A stretch of DNA of 64,000 nucleotides from Paraescarpia echinospica (lineage: Eukaryota; Annelida; Polychaeta; Sabellida; Siboglinidae), in assembly GCA_020002185.1 (NCBI GenBank), contig CM034543.1, forward strand, positions 2,519,655 to 2,583,654, written 5' to 3'. The notes under the pieces are model-generated. The model saw only the letters and a program-made list of their open reading frames with translations. It searched no databases and had not been told where the DNA came from. The translations under genes were made by a program, and so were the position numbers. This document shows positions 45,895 through 57,608 of the stretch, in pieces. Every line of letters starts with the position of its first letter. The stretch's first letter is position 1.

Positions 45895-47700
45895 CACTAA
45901 GTAATAGTAACTATAGTAACCAAATAAAATACTCACAATAAGTCAGACGATCGAGACGAGTTGTCAAGGTTATCTAAATATTCACAGCGAGCAAGCCGAA
46001 CACAAGTGTCTCATTCCGAAGAATAAAGAGATTTGTGACAGACCCCTTATAAACACAGATTTATATACTGTAGACAATGAGAACCAGAAAGTTAGTCGAC
46101 ACCAATTTCATGAAAGAACCAATGGATGGCCTTGTAGCAAGATTATCACTTAAACTTTCTCCAGCAGAACCAATCAGTTGCAATGACAGATCCACTTACA
46201 AATGTGCTTGATCCATGCTGTACTCAAAAGCGACACTACCCCAATCCCTCAGGTGTGAGTCTAAAATCACATGAAAACAAACGAACAACAACAACAACAC
46301 AACTTTCAGTGTTTTGAATGTGCTTTCCTGTACTGTTTCAGAGCAGTGTGAAATTGCAGCTTCAAAAGGAAATCAAATCCTTGGATTGATTAGGCGAAAT
46401 ATAGCATATAAAGAAAAAGAACTAATAATACCGCTGTACAAAACAATAGTTAGGCCTCATTTAGAATATTGTATACAAGCGTGGAGGCCATACCGCAAGA
46501 AGGACATAGATATGCTAGAAAGAGTACAGAGGAGAGCGACTAAAATGATACCAAAACTGAGGGATCTTAGTTATGAAAAACGCCTAAAAGAATGTGGTTT
46601 AACAACACTAGAGACCAGGAGATTGAGAGGAGATCAGATAGAAGTGTTTAAAATATTGAATGGTTATGAAAATATTGATAGAAATATGTTTTTTTCAGTT
46701 AAGAAAGATAGAAAGACTAGAGGACATGAAGTTACATTAGTAAAGGAACAGTGTAGATTAGACGTAAGAAAGTTTTCATTTTCACAAAGGACTGTGAATG
46801 TATGGAACAGATTATCTGATGATTGTATGGGTGCTAGTAGTGTGAATATGTTTAAAAATAAAATCGACACATACCTCAGAAGGGCTGGATATATGTAGAT
46901 AAAAGGGTTGGACTCTCGATAAGCCAAAGGGCTTCCTTGTCCACCTGCCATCTAGAGTTAATTCTCTGGATGGCAATCTTGTTAAATCTTGTTAAATCCT
47001 TAATTGGCCTGATCCGTGCTGTACACAAAGGCGATACTGCCCTCGAGTGTGAATCTAAAATCGCAGGAACACAAACAACAAGATTATTGGATGTGTTTTG
47101 ACAGCAAACCAAGTTGAAGCTTGTTTTGAAGTTCGAAATCGTCTAGGTTTACCGAAAACGTAAACAACACTTACAAAGTCGTTAAGAAAGACCGCGACGT
47201 ATACCCTAAAATTACATCTACATACTATAGCAATAGGACAGTAGCTACATAGATCGGCCTATACAAACTAACCTCAATTTACAAAGGAACTGTGGTCAAA
47301 TTCTCTGGCTTTGTTTTGCTGATTGTAAACTCAAAATCTCAGTCAAGTTTAGTCCACTAGAATTCACTACAATGCTCACACTTCCAAAACAAATATGATT
47401 TTTTTTATAATTCACTGCCATTAGTTTCAACATGAGGCGAAACCATTTATTGATTGCTTGTATAAAGAAATAGTGAAAAGAAATGATTGTCATTATAACC
47501 GTTACAAATAAAATTCGTTATATTTTATTTTTAAAAGATTCACATTAAAAGCGGGGACGGACACACGAAGGATAAACACACTGACACTTTCTGCCGCTTT
47601 TCCGGTGCGCACATTAAAAGTTAATTCCGCTTCCCATTCACTTATTTCCGCTTCCGAAAGGTAAGACGAAATTCAAGGATGTGCGCCTTTGCGTGAAGTT
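45895..47700. repeat. segmental duplication, copy 2, containing a LINE insertion
   Basis: Partner of 43150-45225. The promoter-like block is at 45940-46170 (TATATAAAT on the minus strand at 46059-46067). The LINE fragment 46337-46998 interrupts this copy only: the sequence following it (ATCCTTAATTGGCCTGATCC) continues as ATCCTTGATTGGCCCGATCC at 44696 in copy 1. Confidence 0.8.
46337..46998 (+). mobile_element. 5'-truncated CR1/Jockey LINE fragment, recent
   Basis: About 660 bp matching 25157-25816 with roughly ten substitutions. It keeps an open frame through RPHLEYCIQAW, RRATKMIP and RTVNVWNRL to a stop near 46898, then the shared 3' UTR and TTAAATCTTG tail. Confidence 0.92.
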
Positions 47701-47860
47701 GTGTTAGCGGGTGTCGCGCTGCCTGACGGGTTACGTGTTGACGAGTATCTCTACTAGGTCCCGACAAGTGGCAGAGCACTGTATCCCTTATATGGCGCGA
47801 CATGGTTGGTCAGATGTGCGGCTAGAGATTTTTATGAGGGGACTTTGCAAACATATAGAT

Positions 47861-48072
47861 GGTCTCACTTAACCGACACTCGTCTGGCTGCGTGACTTCG
47901 CCAGAACGATAGCCTGGCTCTGAATAGCCCTTCAAAATGTTATCCACTAGAGGGCAACACTGGTATACTCATGTTTTAAATCGTCATCAATTTATGAAGT
48001 AAATAATTAGTAGTCTCGCTTAACCGACTCTCGTCTGGCTGCGTGACTTTGCCAGGAAGATAGTCTGGCTCA
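47861..48072. repeat. direct repeat pair, about 62 bp
   Basis: TCTCACTTAACCGACACTCG at 47861 recurs as TCTCGCTTAACCGACTCTCG near 48011, each followed by TCTGGCTGCGTGACTT and GCCTGGCTC or GTCTGGCTC, about 150 bp apart. Confidence 0.75.
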
Positions 48073-50479
48073 CAATGGCGTTTTGACTGCTCACTGCCAG
48101 TTAGCACGTCGATATATCCCCCAGAATGTTTATATATTATGTATGTTTTCGATAACGAAATGAAATTACGAAATAATGCCCGAAATAGTATTATACAAAA
48201 TAAAATGAATCTTAAACTAAATGAACACAAACAAAAGTGTCATGTACTCTGTGGGTTTTGAAGCGAGGATCCTAAAAATAGCAGCTCGACACGCTACCGA
48301 TTTAGCCACCAAAATTAACAGAGGTAAGACCACATTAAGGATTCGTCCGCCATTACCGAAATAATGCCCTTGAAAATATCGTTTTGGTGTGATGCGTGAA
48401 TTTGTTTGGAGCACTTTGAAATAGCAAATGTTAGTCCAGTTAATACTGAATGTACTACTGCATTAGATCTTTGACGAGGTAGCAATATATATATGGTAGT
48501 CGCTCGCGTATTCGCACAGTGGCTATTTTGAAACACGCACCAATATTTCAAAATCCGTCACCAGATTAGGGCGAAATTGAGGGGTGTCAGGTTTGGGTGG
48601 ATTTTTCTTAAAAATGAGGTATGTGAATTTCACGTGTTTTCCATAGCACTTGTGTCAATGGAGGTTAAATATGCTGTGGAATTTTCAAGAAAATCGTAAG
48701 AAAAATTTTGCAGGAAATTAAGGAAACGTTATAATGGCCGCCTATGTAAAATGTAAATGTAGTCTTACCCCAACAAGCCTTGGTTGTACTTTGGCGATTA
48801 CATATATTAGTTAGCAGTCCTACTGTTGCACGAGACATCTATTGCACTTTGTTCAGTTAAATTTGTCCTTGTTTGGTATTAATATCATGCTTATTCACAC
48901 TTAGTCTTTTGTTTCTGCTCGAGCATAAGCAAACAAAGTAAATACGGAATCTTCGACAGCCACGCCTGGTATGAGAGCTGCCATATATGCACCTAGTGAA
49001 TATACTTGTGATTAAAAGGCACTAAACTACAAACAAATTTAATGTCGGTTTATTTTGTGTGTGATATGTTTCAATATAAGTTGAATGTTGAATAGTTGTT
49101 GTTGTATAGTATTATCTGATAAAAGTGTATCGTTATTTAATTTGTTATTTCATAGTTGGCCTGAGAGCCAATCATCGTCTCTACCCGAATCTGGGGTAAA
49201 GCCCCCTACCGATACCATTGGCTGGAGCTTAATAATCCAGGCCCTAGTGAGAGGCCAAGCGAATGCTGCCACCTCACGGCGCCTGGGTAGTCGAGGCTAT
49301 GGCAAACAGTGTGGATGTAATGTGAGAAGAGGGTTATGTTTAGGTTGAAGGTAGTGTTGGCAAGACTGACGTAAGGCTTTTACATTGTGCGTGGAGGTGT
49401 AGCACCAAACCAAAAAACAAACAGAGAAGGAATAGCTTACAGTTATACCCACCCGGGCCGTGGAGCAACAAATCAAAGGCAGCGTAGCGTTACTGCCATT
49501 GTATTATTTTGATCTTAAATTCGTTCCCGCTGAACACTTATTTTCAGCTGTCCCCAATTACGGCATTTCATGCAGCCAGCAGATACTCGAACATTTCTAC
49601 AGAGTAGGGAATGACTGACCACAAAATGTGTCTACTAAAAAAGTAAGTATACATACACATGTACATATATATATACATTTGTATATATATATATACACAT
49701 ATATGTATATATATAACTTTAATAACTACAGTTATGTTTGAATGCATCGCGAATTGGTAGATCATAGACCAATGATCCGATGGCGGGAATGAACATAGAA
49801 AGAAGACCGTGGACATCGGCACCTGATATGAGATCTATACACTCATAGAGTGCCCCAAATATATGGCTACTGAGCCTAATATATAGGAAAAGCAGTCCGA
49901 AACCATGATGTAAGGGTGGCGCAATTTCTTGGCCTTGGAGACGGCTGATATCCCAAAATAGTGAATTCGTTAATGTAGCTGCTGTATGGACGACGAGTGT
50001 TGATGTTAAGCCGGTAAATAAGTAAAATTACAAAATTAAATTAATAAAGCATGTTTACGAACATTGGTTTTTGTGTGAAACAAGAAGCCCTTCTAACCAG
50101 TCGCCAATCGGCGTTGAGCCCTAGGCAAGACATTACTACCTGTCGTCCTTGGGACTGTTCCCCACGAGTTTTTCGTCAAGATTTTGTTTCTGGCCCTGCC
50201 ATTGCCCTTGTATCGTTTGTATGGTCTTGTTTGTAAGTAACTGAGCGTGCATTCCGGTGCAAGTAAGTTAACGGTCTGCTGACTTGTGGTTGTGAGAACA
50301 AACATATTTAAATCCAGGTTTAATTCAACTTTATAAAATAGTTTTGTTATACAACAATAAAGCATTTATTATGTATGTCCCCACCCCCCGAAAGAGCTGC
50401 TGTAGCAAAAGTAACAAAAACCACCAGTCTATATTCATGGTTAAAGTATTAGTTTGACTAGTTAACCAAGTACGCGGGG
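48073..50479. other. non-coding stretch, no gene seen
   Basis: Only short chance frames. An AT dinucleotide-rich microsatellite (TATATATA runs) occurs at 49647-49713. The stretch 49150-49440 is less AT-rich and could be an old repeat, but I cannot classify it. Confidence 0.45.
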
Positions 50480-50567
50480 GAGCGCGCTTCGAGCTACCGC
50501 TCCACGTACAGTTGGCGCTCCATCGTTCGATAGGTGGCGCTAACTTTACTACTGACGTCAGAGATTC
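50480..50567 (+). repeat. 88-bp inverted repeat, left arm
   Basis: Pairs with the reverse complement of 51839-51926 with about six mismatches. Contains GCTCCACGTACAGTTGGCGC, TTCGATAGGTGGCGCTAAC and the CRE octamer TGACGTCA. Confidence 0.85.
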
Positions 50568-51838
50568 GCGTGTAGCTTCATCCATCTCATGAATATTGAG
50601 AATGATGGAAGGGGAAGAACTTCTATATGAAAACGTGTACGTACTAAGTGATGGCATTTATCTGCGTGAACCGTTAATTTAATTATGACATATGTCTTAC
50701 GAGGTGAGAAAACGGACGAAAAAGAATGGAGTCAATACTCAAATTTCGCGACGCGCGAACTTTGTCATTTGTGAAGGCCTTTGTCGCTTTGAGTTTGAGT
50801 TGACGTCCAGAGTCCAGTGAACAATATGAGTACGATATGTGTCACTGTCATGCCGTAATTTTACTACTGTGCAATTTTATTATGTTTTTATTATAGATAT
50901 GTGTATCACGTCCTACCGATTTTAAATACCATGTAAGTAGGCTTATTAGAAACTTTACACAAACAACTAATTTTATGCGTTTCACTTATGCTTAGCAACG
51001 TTTGTTGTAATTTTGTTTGCATTGTATTGATTAAGTAACAAACAGCTAGTGATTTAGAATATTGATACTTTTGTAAAGATTTTATTTGGTTTCTTTGCAA
51101 AACGGATTAAAATTATTCTATTAACTATGACCAATTTATGCAACACCAGCATATACTCATGACTGGAAAATTCGTGCCAGGTAAAAAATCGAGTCGCTGA
51201 ACTCTAGAGTCTAGTGTTCTAATGCATTTAGTCTGTTACAATACACTGCCTGATCTCGCACTGATTCACATGACACACAGATAGTAGGCACTTTTTATGC
51301 AGGCATCTTGTATGAAAATTTAGTTTGCAGGATTTGCTGCTCTATTTTCGTACGTAATTAATGTTGATCAGGGTTTTTCCTAAAACATCAAAAGACAACC
51401 GGACACACAATTTCTGCCCCCACCTGTATACGCACATGCACACATGCATACGCACACGCACAGCATTAACTTAAGCACACACACATTATACCATGATTTA
51501 ATTAAACAATCATATTCACACACGCTATATACATATATATATTATTTGCTTCCGTTGATGTAACTGATATTTCGTATCTTTTGTGTAATTACACTTAATC
51601 ATCTTATTGTTTTACCACTCCATTTTAGTGTTTCAGTTTAAAAAAAATTACTAATACAATTTTTGTATTAATACAAAAGGATAATTACATTAAATACAGG
51701 CACAAATTAATACATACTAGTAACTAGTCTACAATTCAAACCATGATTCAGGCATGTGTGCTGCGTGTTTCCTTCATGTGATGTAAACACACATTGGTGA
51801 ACAGCGATGCATATTCTCAGAGATATATATATTCATGA

Positions 51839-51926
51839 GAATCTCTGACGTCAATTGTAAAGTTAGCGCCACCTATCGAACGGTGGAGCGCCAACTGTAC
51901 GTGGAGGGGTAGCACGAAGCGCGCTC
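51839..51926 (-). repeat. 88-bp inverted repeat, right arm
   Basis: Reverse-complement partner of 50480-50567, 1271 bp away, also with TGACGTCA. No transposase or target duplication is recognised in or around the pair. Confidence 0.85.
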
Positions 51927-52138
51927 TGTATGCGGGACTCTCATCACGTGACGTATTTATTGCTATGTCCCAACCGGTTGAACGTACGACATGGACGTGG
52001 ATGGATTTATTCCTTATACCTTGTTCTAGTATGCGGCTGCGGCGGTCGCCTTCGTGATGTTTGCTACAAGGCGAACGACAGGAAGGATTGTTCTGGAATA
52101 TATTCAACGAAAAGAGAGGACACGTCGGAGTTCAAAGG

Positions 52139-52180
52139 TGGGCGGACGGGCGAGCGGGCGGGCGGGCGGGCAGGCAAGCA
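52139..52180 (+). other. G-rich GGGC repeat, possible G-quadruplex
   Basis: Successive GGGC/GGGCG units (GCGGGCGGGCGGGCGGGCAG) in an otherwise AT-rich region. A separate run of 13 G lies at about 52491-52503. Confidence 0.5.
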
Positions 52181-52670
52181 GTGGCAACCTTCCAAAAGGT
52201 TACACTAGGGACTAGACATATCAGCGTGGACAAGGTTAACACATAAGGAAGGCCCGTTACGAGTGTAGTATTTGTCTACTGGGAAATGCGTTGTTCGACC
52301 TGTGACAGACTCGCCAAAAACGTCCAACTGCATGCCTCTTGAGACCTCCGACTGCACCACTTCGAGGCTCACTGAAAACCTCCAGCTGCACCTCCCCTGA
52401 CAATAAAAAACAATTCAAACTTGGCTATTCAAACGGAACTATTTTCTGTAAGGAAGGTGTCACCCATCGCACCCAAACACACAGGCGTAACGGGGGGGGG
52501 GGGTAATGGAGGCACAAGCTCCCAGCGGCACTTTTTGGGGAGATTGTTTTTCTTAAACAAAGCTCACGATGCGGCTGACACGCGCTCTGATGCCGCCACC
52601 CTCCTGCCATGTGTGAGTCGATATCTTCATCATTGGTTGAGCCCATCAGGCGCTACATGTTGGTAAGAAA

Positions 52671-53138
52671 GTCCAGTATTACTACAGTAAGAAACCCGAA
52701 TTTGTCATTCACATCCATCATGTGATTAATTTTCCACCTTCATTGCCTACCTGGCTTTCTGGCGTCCAGTCCTAAGACAGATCAATGATGTTCAGATATT
52801 CTAACAAAAGCCAGGGCTCGGGTTGGACAGTTGCGCAACCAATATCGAGGCTCTTGTTCTCTTCTGCGAAGTGTGACGCGAAAAAGTCGTTGAAGGGGCA
52901 AAGGCGAAGGCCACGGCGATCTGCGAGGAAATGTGGGTAACAACAGAAAGAAGGGTGGGGGTGGAGAAGACGAATGGCAGGAGAAAACGCTGAGGATGCC
53001 GGCTTGACACTACAAGCGGGGGTTAGGCGAGAGCAGCTGCAGATCATCGATCGACTCCACGGGGAGATAAGAAATAGGACAAATCACATGATGGATGTGA
53101 ACGACAAATTCGGGTTTCTTACCGTAGTAATATTGGAC
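52671..53138. repeat. fold-back structure with 57-bp arms
   Basis: Arms 52671-52727 and 53082-53138 are inverted copies with three mismatches (shared AGTAAGAAACCCGAATTTGT and CACATCCATCATGTGATT), around a 354-bp GC-richer centre. Resembles a fold-back or MITE-like element. No target duplication is seen. Confidence 0.8.
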
Positions 53139-53489
53139 TAGGCCGTAAGGGGCCAGCTGGTAAACGTTGGTGGGGCCTGGTCGGCTATGGAACCGGTTTT
53201 TGGATCAGTAGTTAAGTAAGCAACTTGATCAATAAATACGTTAAACTACGTACTATGTCTTGATGAAGTATCTGAACATGGTGATAGCGGTGAGGATAAA
53301 CCCGGATATCGGACGAATCAAGACGTGCTTAGCAGTATGAAAGTGTGCATATAACATTTGAATCGCTTATGCCAAAGTGCCCTATTACCGCCCGCTCAAC
53401 CACGAGGCAAGACTAGCCGATATACGAACTATTGCTCAATCCCGTAACTGGTATAGTGCTTCCTACGGCATATATACTTGTTGAACATT

Positions 53490-55380
53490 AACATGGCGAA
53501 CTCAGAATACCCTGTCATGAACTGGGCTGCACCAGATATAGCAGAAACATTCACGCTGTTTAAGCAAATGCTGTTTTTAATATGCGAATACAAGGAAGTT
53601 GAAGATCCGGAGAAATAGCGAGGAAGAATAAAATTGGGATAGGTGACGAAGGACTGCGTCGGCTTAATGCAACTGGATTGACAGATGCAGTGCAAAAAGT
53701 ACCCGAGAATACCTTCGAGAGACAACTTAAAGTTGCAGTCAACTTCCGACTACAGCGATTGAGTTTGATGCAGTACTGACAGGCAGAAGCGGAGTCACTA
53801 GATGAGTTCGTCACAAGAGTTCGCCCACAAGCACAGTTGTGCGAGTTTACGGATGCTGAGATGCAGGAGAGAATAACTGAGCTTGTCATAGCATGAATGA
53901 GGTCGGAAGCCTTCCGTAGGGATCTGTTAGGAACAGGTACAGATCTGATTCTACAAGAAGTGTTAAACGAAGGGCGTAAACACGAGGCTGCAGCATTGGG
54001 CACACAACACACAAAGAAACAATGTGGAAATTGCGGTCTTTACCACAAATTCCGACAATGCGCAGCGTACAAGGACACATGCAAGGCGGGTGGAAATAAA
54101 GGCCATTAACAAAAGATGTGCCGGCAGTCGAGGGATTATGACCGAACGAGGAAGTGGAAGAACCAGAAGAATCGGAAAGCATGAATATGGCTGCAACCTG
54201 TGATGATGACACCTCCAGTGCGTCTGATGTGGAGGAGTTTCACAATGTCAAGAAGTCAGATAAATGCCTTGACGCAATGACAACTCGTAGCGAAGCATTC
54301 ACGACTATAGATGTTAGGTATCCAAGAAGAAAGTCAACAAACTCACTGAGGTTGAAGATAGATACGGGAGCACAATGCCATGCGTTTCCAATCCGGACAT
54401 TCCGGCAAATGTATGGGAATATAGACACACGGGAGATTAGGACAAACAAAACTCACTGCATACACGGGTGAAAGAATCAAGTGTTTCGGTAGTATGATGA
54501 TTTGTGCAAGTGTGGGTCGTCAAACTGGGTGAAGGCAGTCTTCTGTTGACGTTCCTGGTCCGGTAGTACTTGCACTTCCTACATGCGATGCTGTCAATTT
54601 GGTTACTATCAACTGCAAGGTAAACACTCTTGAAAGAACGACAAAACTAAAGTTACTGAGAAAGGTCGAAGATCTCAAAATGCAAAACCCAGCACAGTTT
54701 GACATAGTGGGCAAATTCAAGGAACCTGCGAAAATACTACTGAAGTCTGGTGCAGAACCCCATGTTGTTCGTCCAAGAAAATGTAACGTCAACCTGAAAG
54801 CAAAGATAGAGGCGGAACTGGACAAGATGGAGAAGATGGGCATAACACGCAAAGTCAAAGAACATACCGACTGGTGTTCAGGCATAATGTACAGTACGAA
54901 ACGTGATGGCAGTCTTCGCATATGTCTTGACCCCAAAAACCTCAATGAGTCTATCAAGCGATGTCCCCACAATATACAAACTCTTGCAGAAATAAACGCG
55001 GCATTTGCTGGTGCTAAGTACTTCAGCAAATTGGACGCCAAGGCAGGATACGGGAGTGTTCAGGTGGAAGAGCAAAGCCAGCACCTCGCCAAGTTCCGCA
55101 CACCAATAAACCGTTGAATCAATCAAGACATCTTCCAACAGCGCATTGATGAGATACTTGAGCCACTGGAAGGTTGCGTGGGAATAGCAGACGACAAATG
55201 TGTCTTTGGAGCAACCGAAGAAGAGCACGATAAACGCCTCATAGTTCCCATGGAAGTTGTCAAATCGTCAGGACTTGTCTTCAATTCGGAGAAATGCACA
55301 ATAAAACAGGAATCAATAAAATTATCATTCTTCGGCAATATCTACAGTGCAGCAATGCAAATAAAACATACATATAAACC
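53490..55380 (+). pseudogene. decayed Ty3/gypsy retrotransposon relic (gag-protease-RT)
   Basis: Plus-strand segments in order: a gag start near 53492 whose FTLFKQM matches FRLFKQK of the intact element at 56769, a CGNCGLYHKFRQC knuckle near 54023, a protease-like KIDTGAQ near 54355, and reverse transcriptase at 54600-55360 (KDGSLRICLDPKNLNESIKR, YFSKLDAKAGY, GIADD). Multiple stops and frameshifts break gag and pol. Several residues just upstream of the active-site region are deleted near 55117. No LTRs, RNase H or integrase are seen. It belongs to the same lineage as the element 0.7 kb to its right but is much older. Confidence 0.85.
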
Positions 55381-55390
55381 TATAATGTAA

Positions 55391-56031
55391 CTATTTAATG
55401 CAATAGTTATTCAGAGACGGCTAGAAAGACGGCTAGAAAATGGAATGCACTTGATATCCTTAGTGGGTAGTGAAATGGGGACACGAGACATCGTTCTCGA
55501 ACCTGCTCGTGTCTCTTAGGAAGTTGCTCACTATATGCGTGAGCGAGGCCTCGTGTGAGAGAAGGTTTTCAAAGTTTAAACTCATTAAGACATACCTTCG
55601 CTCAAGCATGGGTAAAGACCTCGCTCGCTCGACCGACAGTTGACCAATGTCGTGGACTTCGACGGCGTAGGATTGCCAAGTTCACGTCACTCAAAGCAAG
55701 AAAGGTTAGGCTGTAGGAGAATTTGAACAGATCACTCCCGGTCTCATTAGCATATCATTGTCGTTGCAGTGGCAGTGGCGGGACGAGCTCGCAGTGAACA
55801 TGTTGTGTTGACAGTTGTTAACTTTGAGTCTTTGACTCTGTATATTCAGTACATGTAATTTGTTAGCTGATCACTATTGAGGTCTTTGTTGGGAGGGTTT
55901 TATTGGTTTCATTGGAGATGTTGTGAATACTGTGTTGACGTGTAGCTCAGTGTGGTATAGCTGTACTGAATCGTTAAGCTACGCCTATCAATACGTTCAT
56001 ATATGTTTGCTACTGTAATATTAGAGCAATG
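55391..56031. other. spacer between the two Ty3 elements
   Basis: About 640 bp with no recognised coding or repeat content apart from short palindromic words. It is the immediate insertion context of the young element. Confidence 0.45.
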
Positions 56032-56036
56032 GTAAG

Positions 56037-56187
56037 TGTAACATCCTGGACTATAATGTCATATTATCGAACTTTATAATATTGTTGGGCTGATTCTTTC
56101 CTGCGACACGGTCACGGATAAATGAGTTACGTTTATGATCAGTCGATCACGAGTCTTGTTGTTTTGTCATTACGTGCAATTGTTTCA
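56037..56187 (+). repeat. 5' LTR
   Basis: Begins TGTAACATCCTGGACTATAA and ends CAATTGTTTCA (TG...CA). It differs from the 3' LTR only at 56134 (T) versus 60534 (G). Confidence 0.97.
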
Positions 56188-56200
56188 TGGTGGCAGCGGT
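56188..56200 (+). promoter_or_regulatory. primer-binding site, tRNA-Leu type
   Basis: TGGTGGCAGCGGT directly follows the LTR and is complementary to the 3' end of metazoan tRNA-Leu ending ACCGCTGCCACCA. Confidence 0.8.
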
Positions 56201-56768
56201 TCGAAACGAATCAACGAAGAAACCACACAACGTAAGGACATTGCTGGACCACTACCTAACGAATTGGCAGTACATTGATGTGTTTATCGCACTACCAACG
56301 TGGCAACAATAGTGAAGCCGAACTACTTTCGCGTACATCACTGGGCCCACGAATGTTTACGTTGATAAGCGCGTGTGAATACATACGAAGCCATTCAAGT
56401 GAAGTGGCGCATCTACTAGAAAATCCGTGAAGACATCGACGAATCGACTCAACAACGCCCCTTAGCCGTTGAAAACCTACGCGAGGCACGAACCTACGAC
56501 CGTACGACGACGTACTCAGCGCGGCAGCGACGACGGAACAAGACGTCGGCGATTCTATCAGCTCGAGTGACCCAACTCTAGTGTCATCTAATTCGCCAGA
56601 CGGCGGCACGTGTACTGCGAGTTTCATCGCGGCACGCTCGTATGAACTCATCCGCTAGGGTGTAGCACTGTACTTCGTGCTAGCCGCAAGTCGTTGCGTG
56701 TCTGAATTGAGTGACTGTCAATAAAAAGATTGAATGTCGTAATACTAGCCAACACACTACACAACGTA

Positions 56769-57608
56769 ATGTCTGATCACCCAAGGATGGACTGGACTAG
56801 TGCAGACGTGCCAGGAACATTTAGGCTGTTTAAGCAGAAATGCCAAATCTACTTCACCGTAAAGGACACCAAGAAAAAAATGATGGTGAACCACATACTA
56901 CTATACGCGGGAGATGATGGCATTAAAATGTACAATTCCTGGGCACTAACAGACACTGAGAAAAACGACCCAGACGTAGTGTGGGGGAAATTCCAGGATC
57001 ATATTGAACCAAAAGTCAACTTTCGCCTACAGAGGTTCTACCTGCAGAAGTACAACCAGGCGGCCGGAGAGTCCATTGATGATTACGTCACGCGATGTAC
57101 ACTACAGGCTCAGAAGTGCAGATTCAGCCCGGCAGAGGCCGACGAACGGTTGATTGAACAGTTGATTATTGGAACTAAGATACCTGAAGTACAGAAACAA
57201 CTATTAGCCCATGACGAAACGCTAACACTGGAAAAGGCAGTCAACATAGGCCGAACAACTGAGGCTTCGATTAATCACATGACTCAGTTGCAGGGAGTGC
57301 AAGATAACACCGCCGTGCACTATGTGAACAGAGCTAATAGTAATTCTGCTAGACGCAGCGACGGCTGTGGATACTGTGGACGGTCTCATCAAAAAGGGGA
57401 CCAATGCCCCGCCTTCGGTTCTACGTGCAGGAAGTGCGGTGGCAGAAACCACTGGGAGTCAGTATGCAGGAAACCGTCATCAGGGGCCAAGGAGGACGTC
57501 ACGGCCGATCCAAGTCACGTGACACGCGTCCACGACGTCACTATGACGGCCCATCCCGCGGACGACGTGGCAGACGCGGCAGGCGCGACACGCCAGTCCA
57601 TGCAGTAG
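56769..57608 (+). CDS. Ty3 element gag (capsid-nucleocapsid), 279 residues
   Basis: Starts at the first in-frame ATG after a leader of about 580 bp; the frame is open slightly further back but without an ATG. The capsid-like part runs to about residue 185. Two zinc knuckles follow: a variant C-x2-C-x3-H-x5-C starting at residue 200 and a classical C-x2-C-x4-H-x4-C at residues 220-234. Forms the particle and binds RNA. The stop at 57606-57608 lies 205 bp into the pol frame, implying -1 frameshifting or an equivalent to make pol. The frame is intact. Confidence 0.93.
   Translation: MSDHPRMDWTSADVPGTFRLFKQKCQIYFTVKDTKKKMMVNHILLYAGDDGIKMYNSWALTDTEKNDPDVVWGKFQDHIEPKVNFRLQRFYLQKYNQAAGESIDDYVTRCTLQAQKCRFSPAEADERLIEQLIIGTKIPEVQKQLLAHDETLTLEKAVNIGRTTEASINHMTQLQGVQDNTAVHYVNRANSNSARRSDGCGYCGRSHQKGDQCPAFGSTCRKCGGRNHWESVCRKPSSGAKEDVTADPSHVTRVHDVTMTAHPADDVADAAGATRQSMQ

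Noticed and set aside
56292..56651. 119-codon minus-strand frame in the Ty3 leader
   Set aside because: No homology recognised, and it is antisense to the element leader. Treated as chance.
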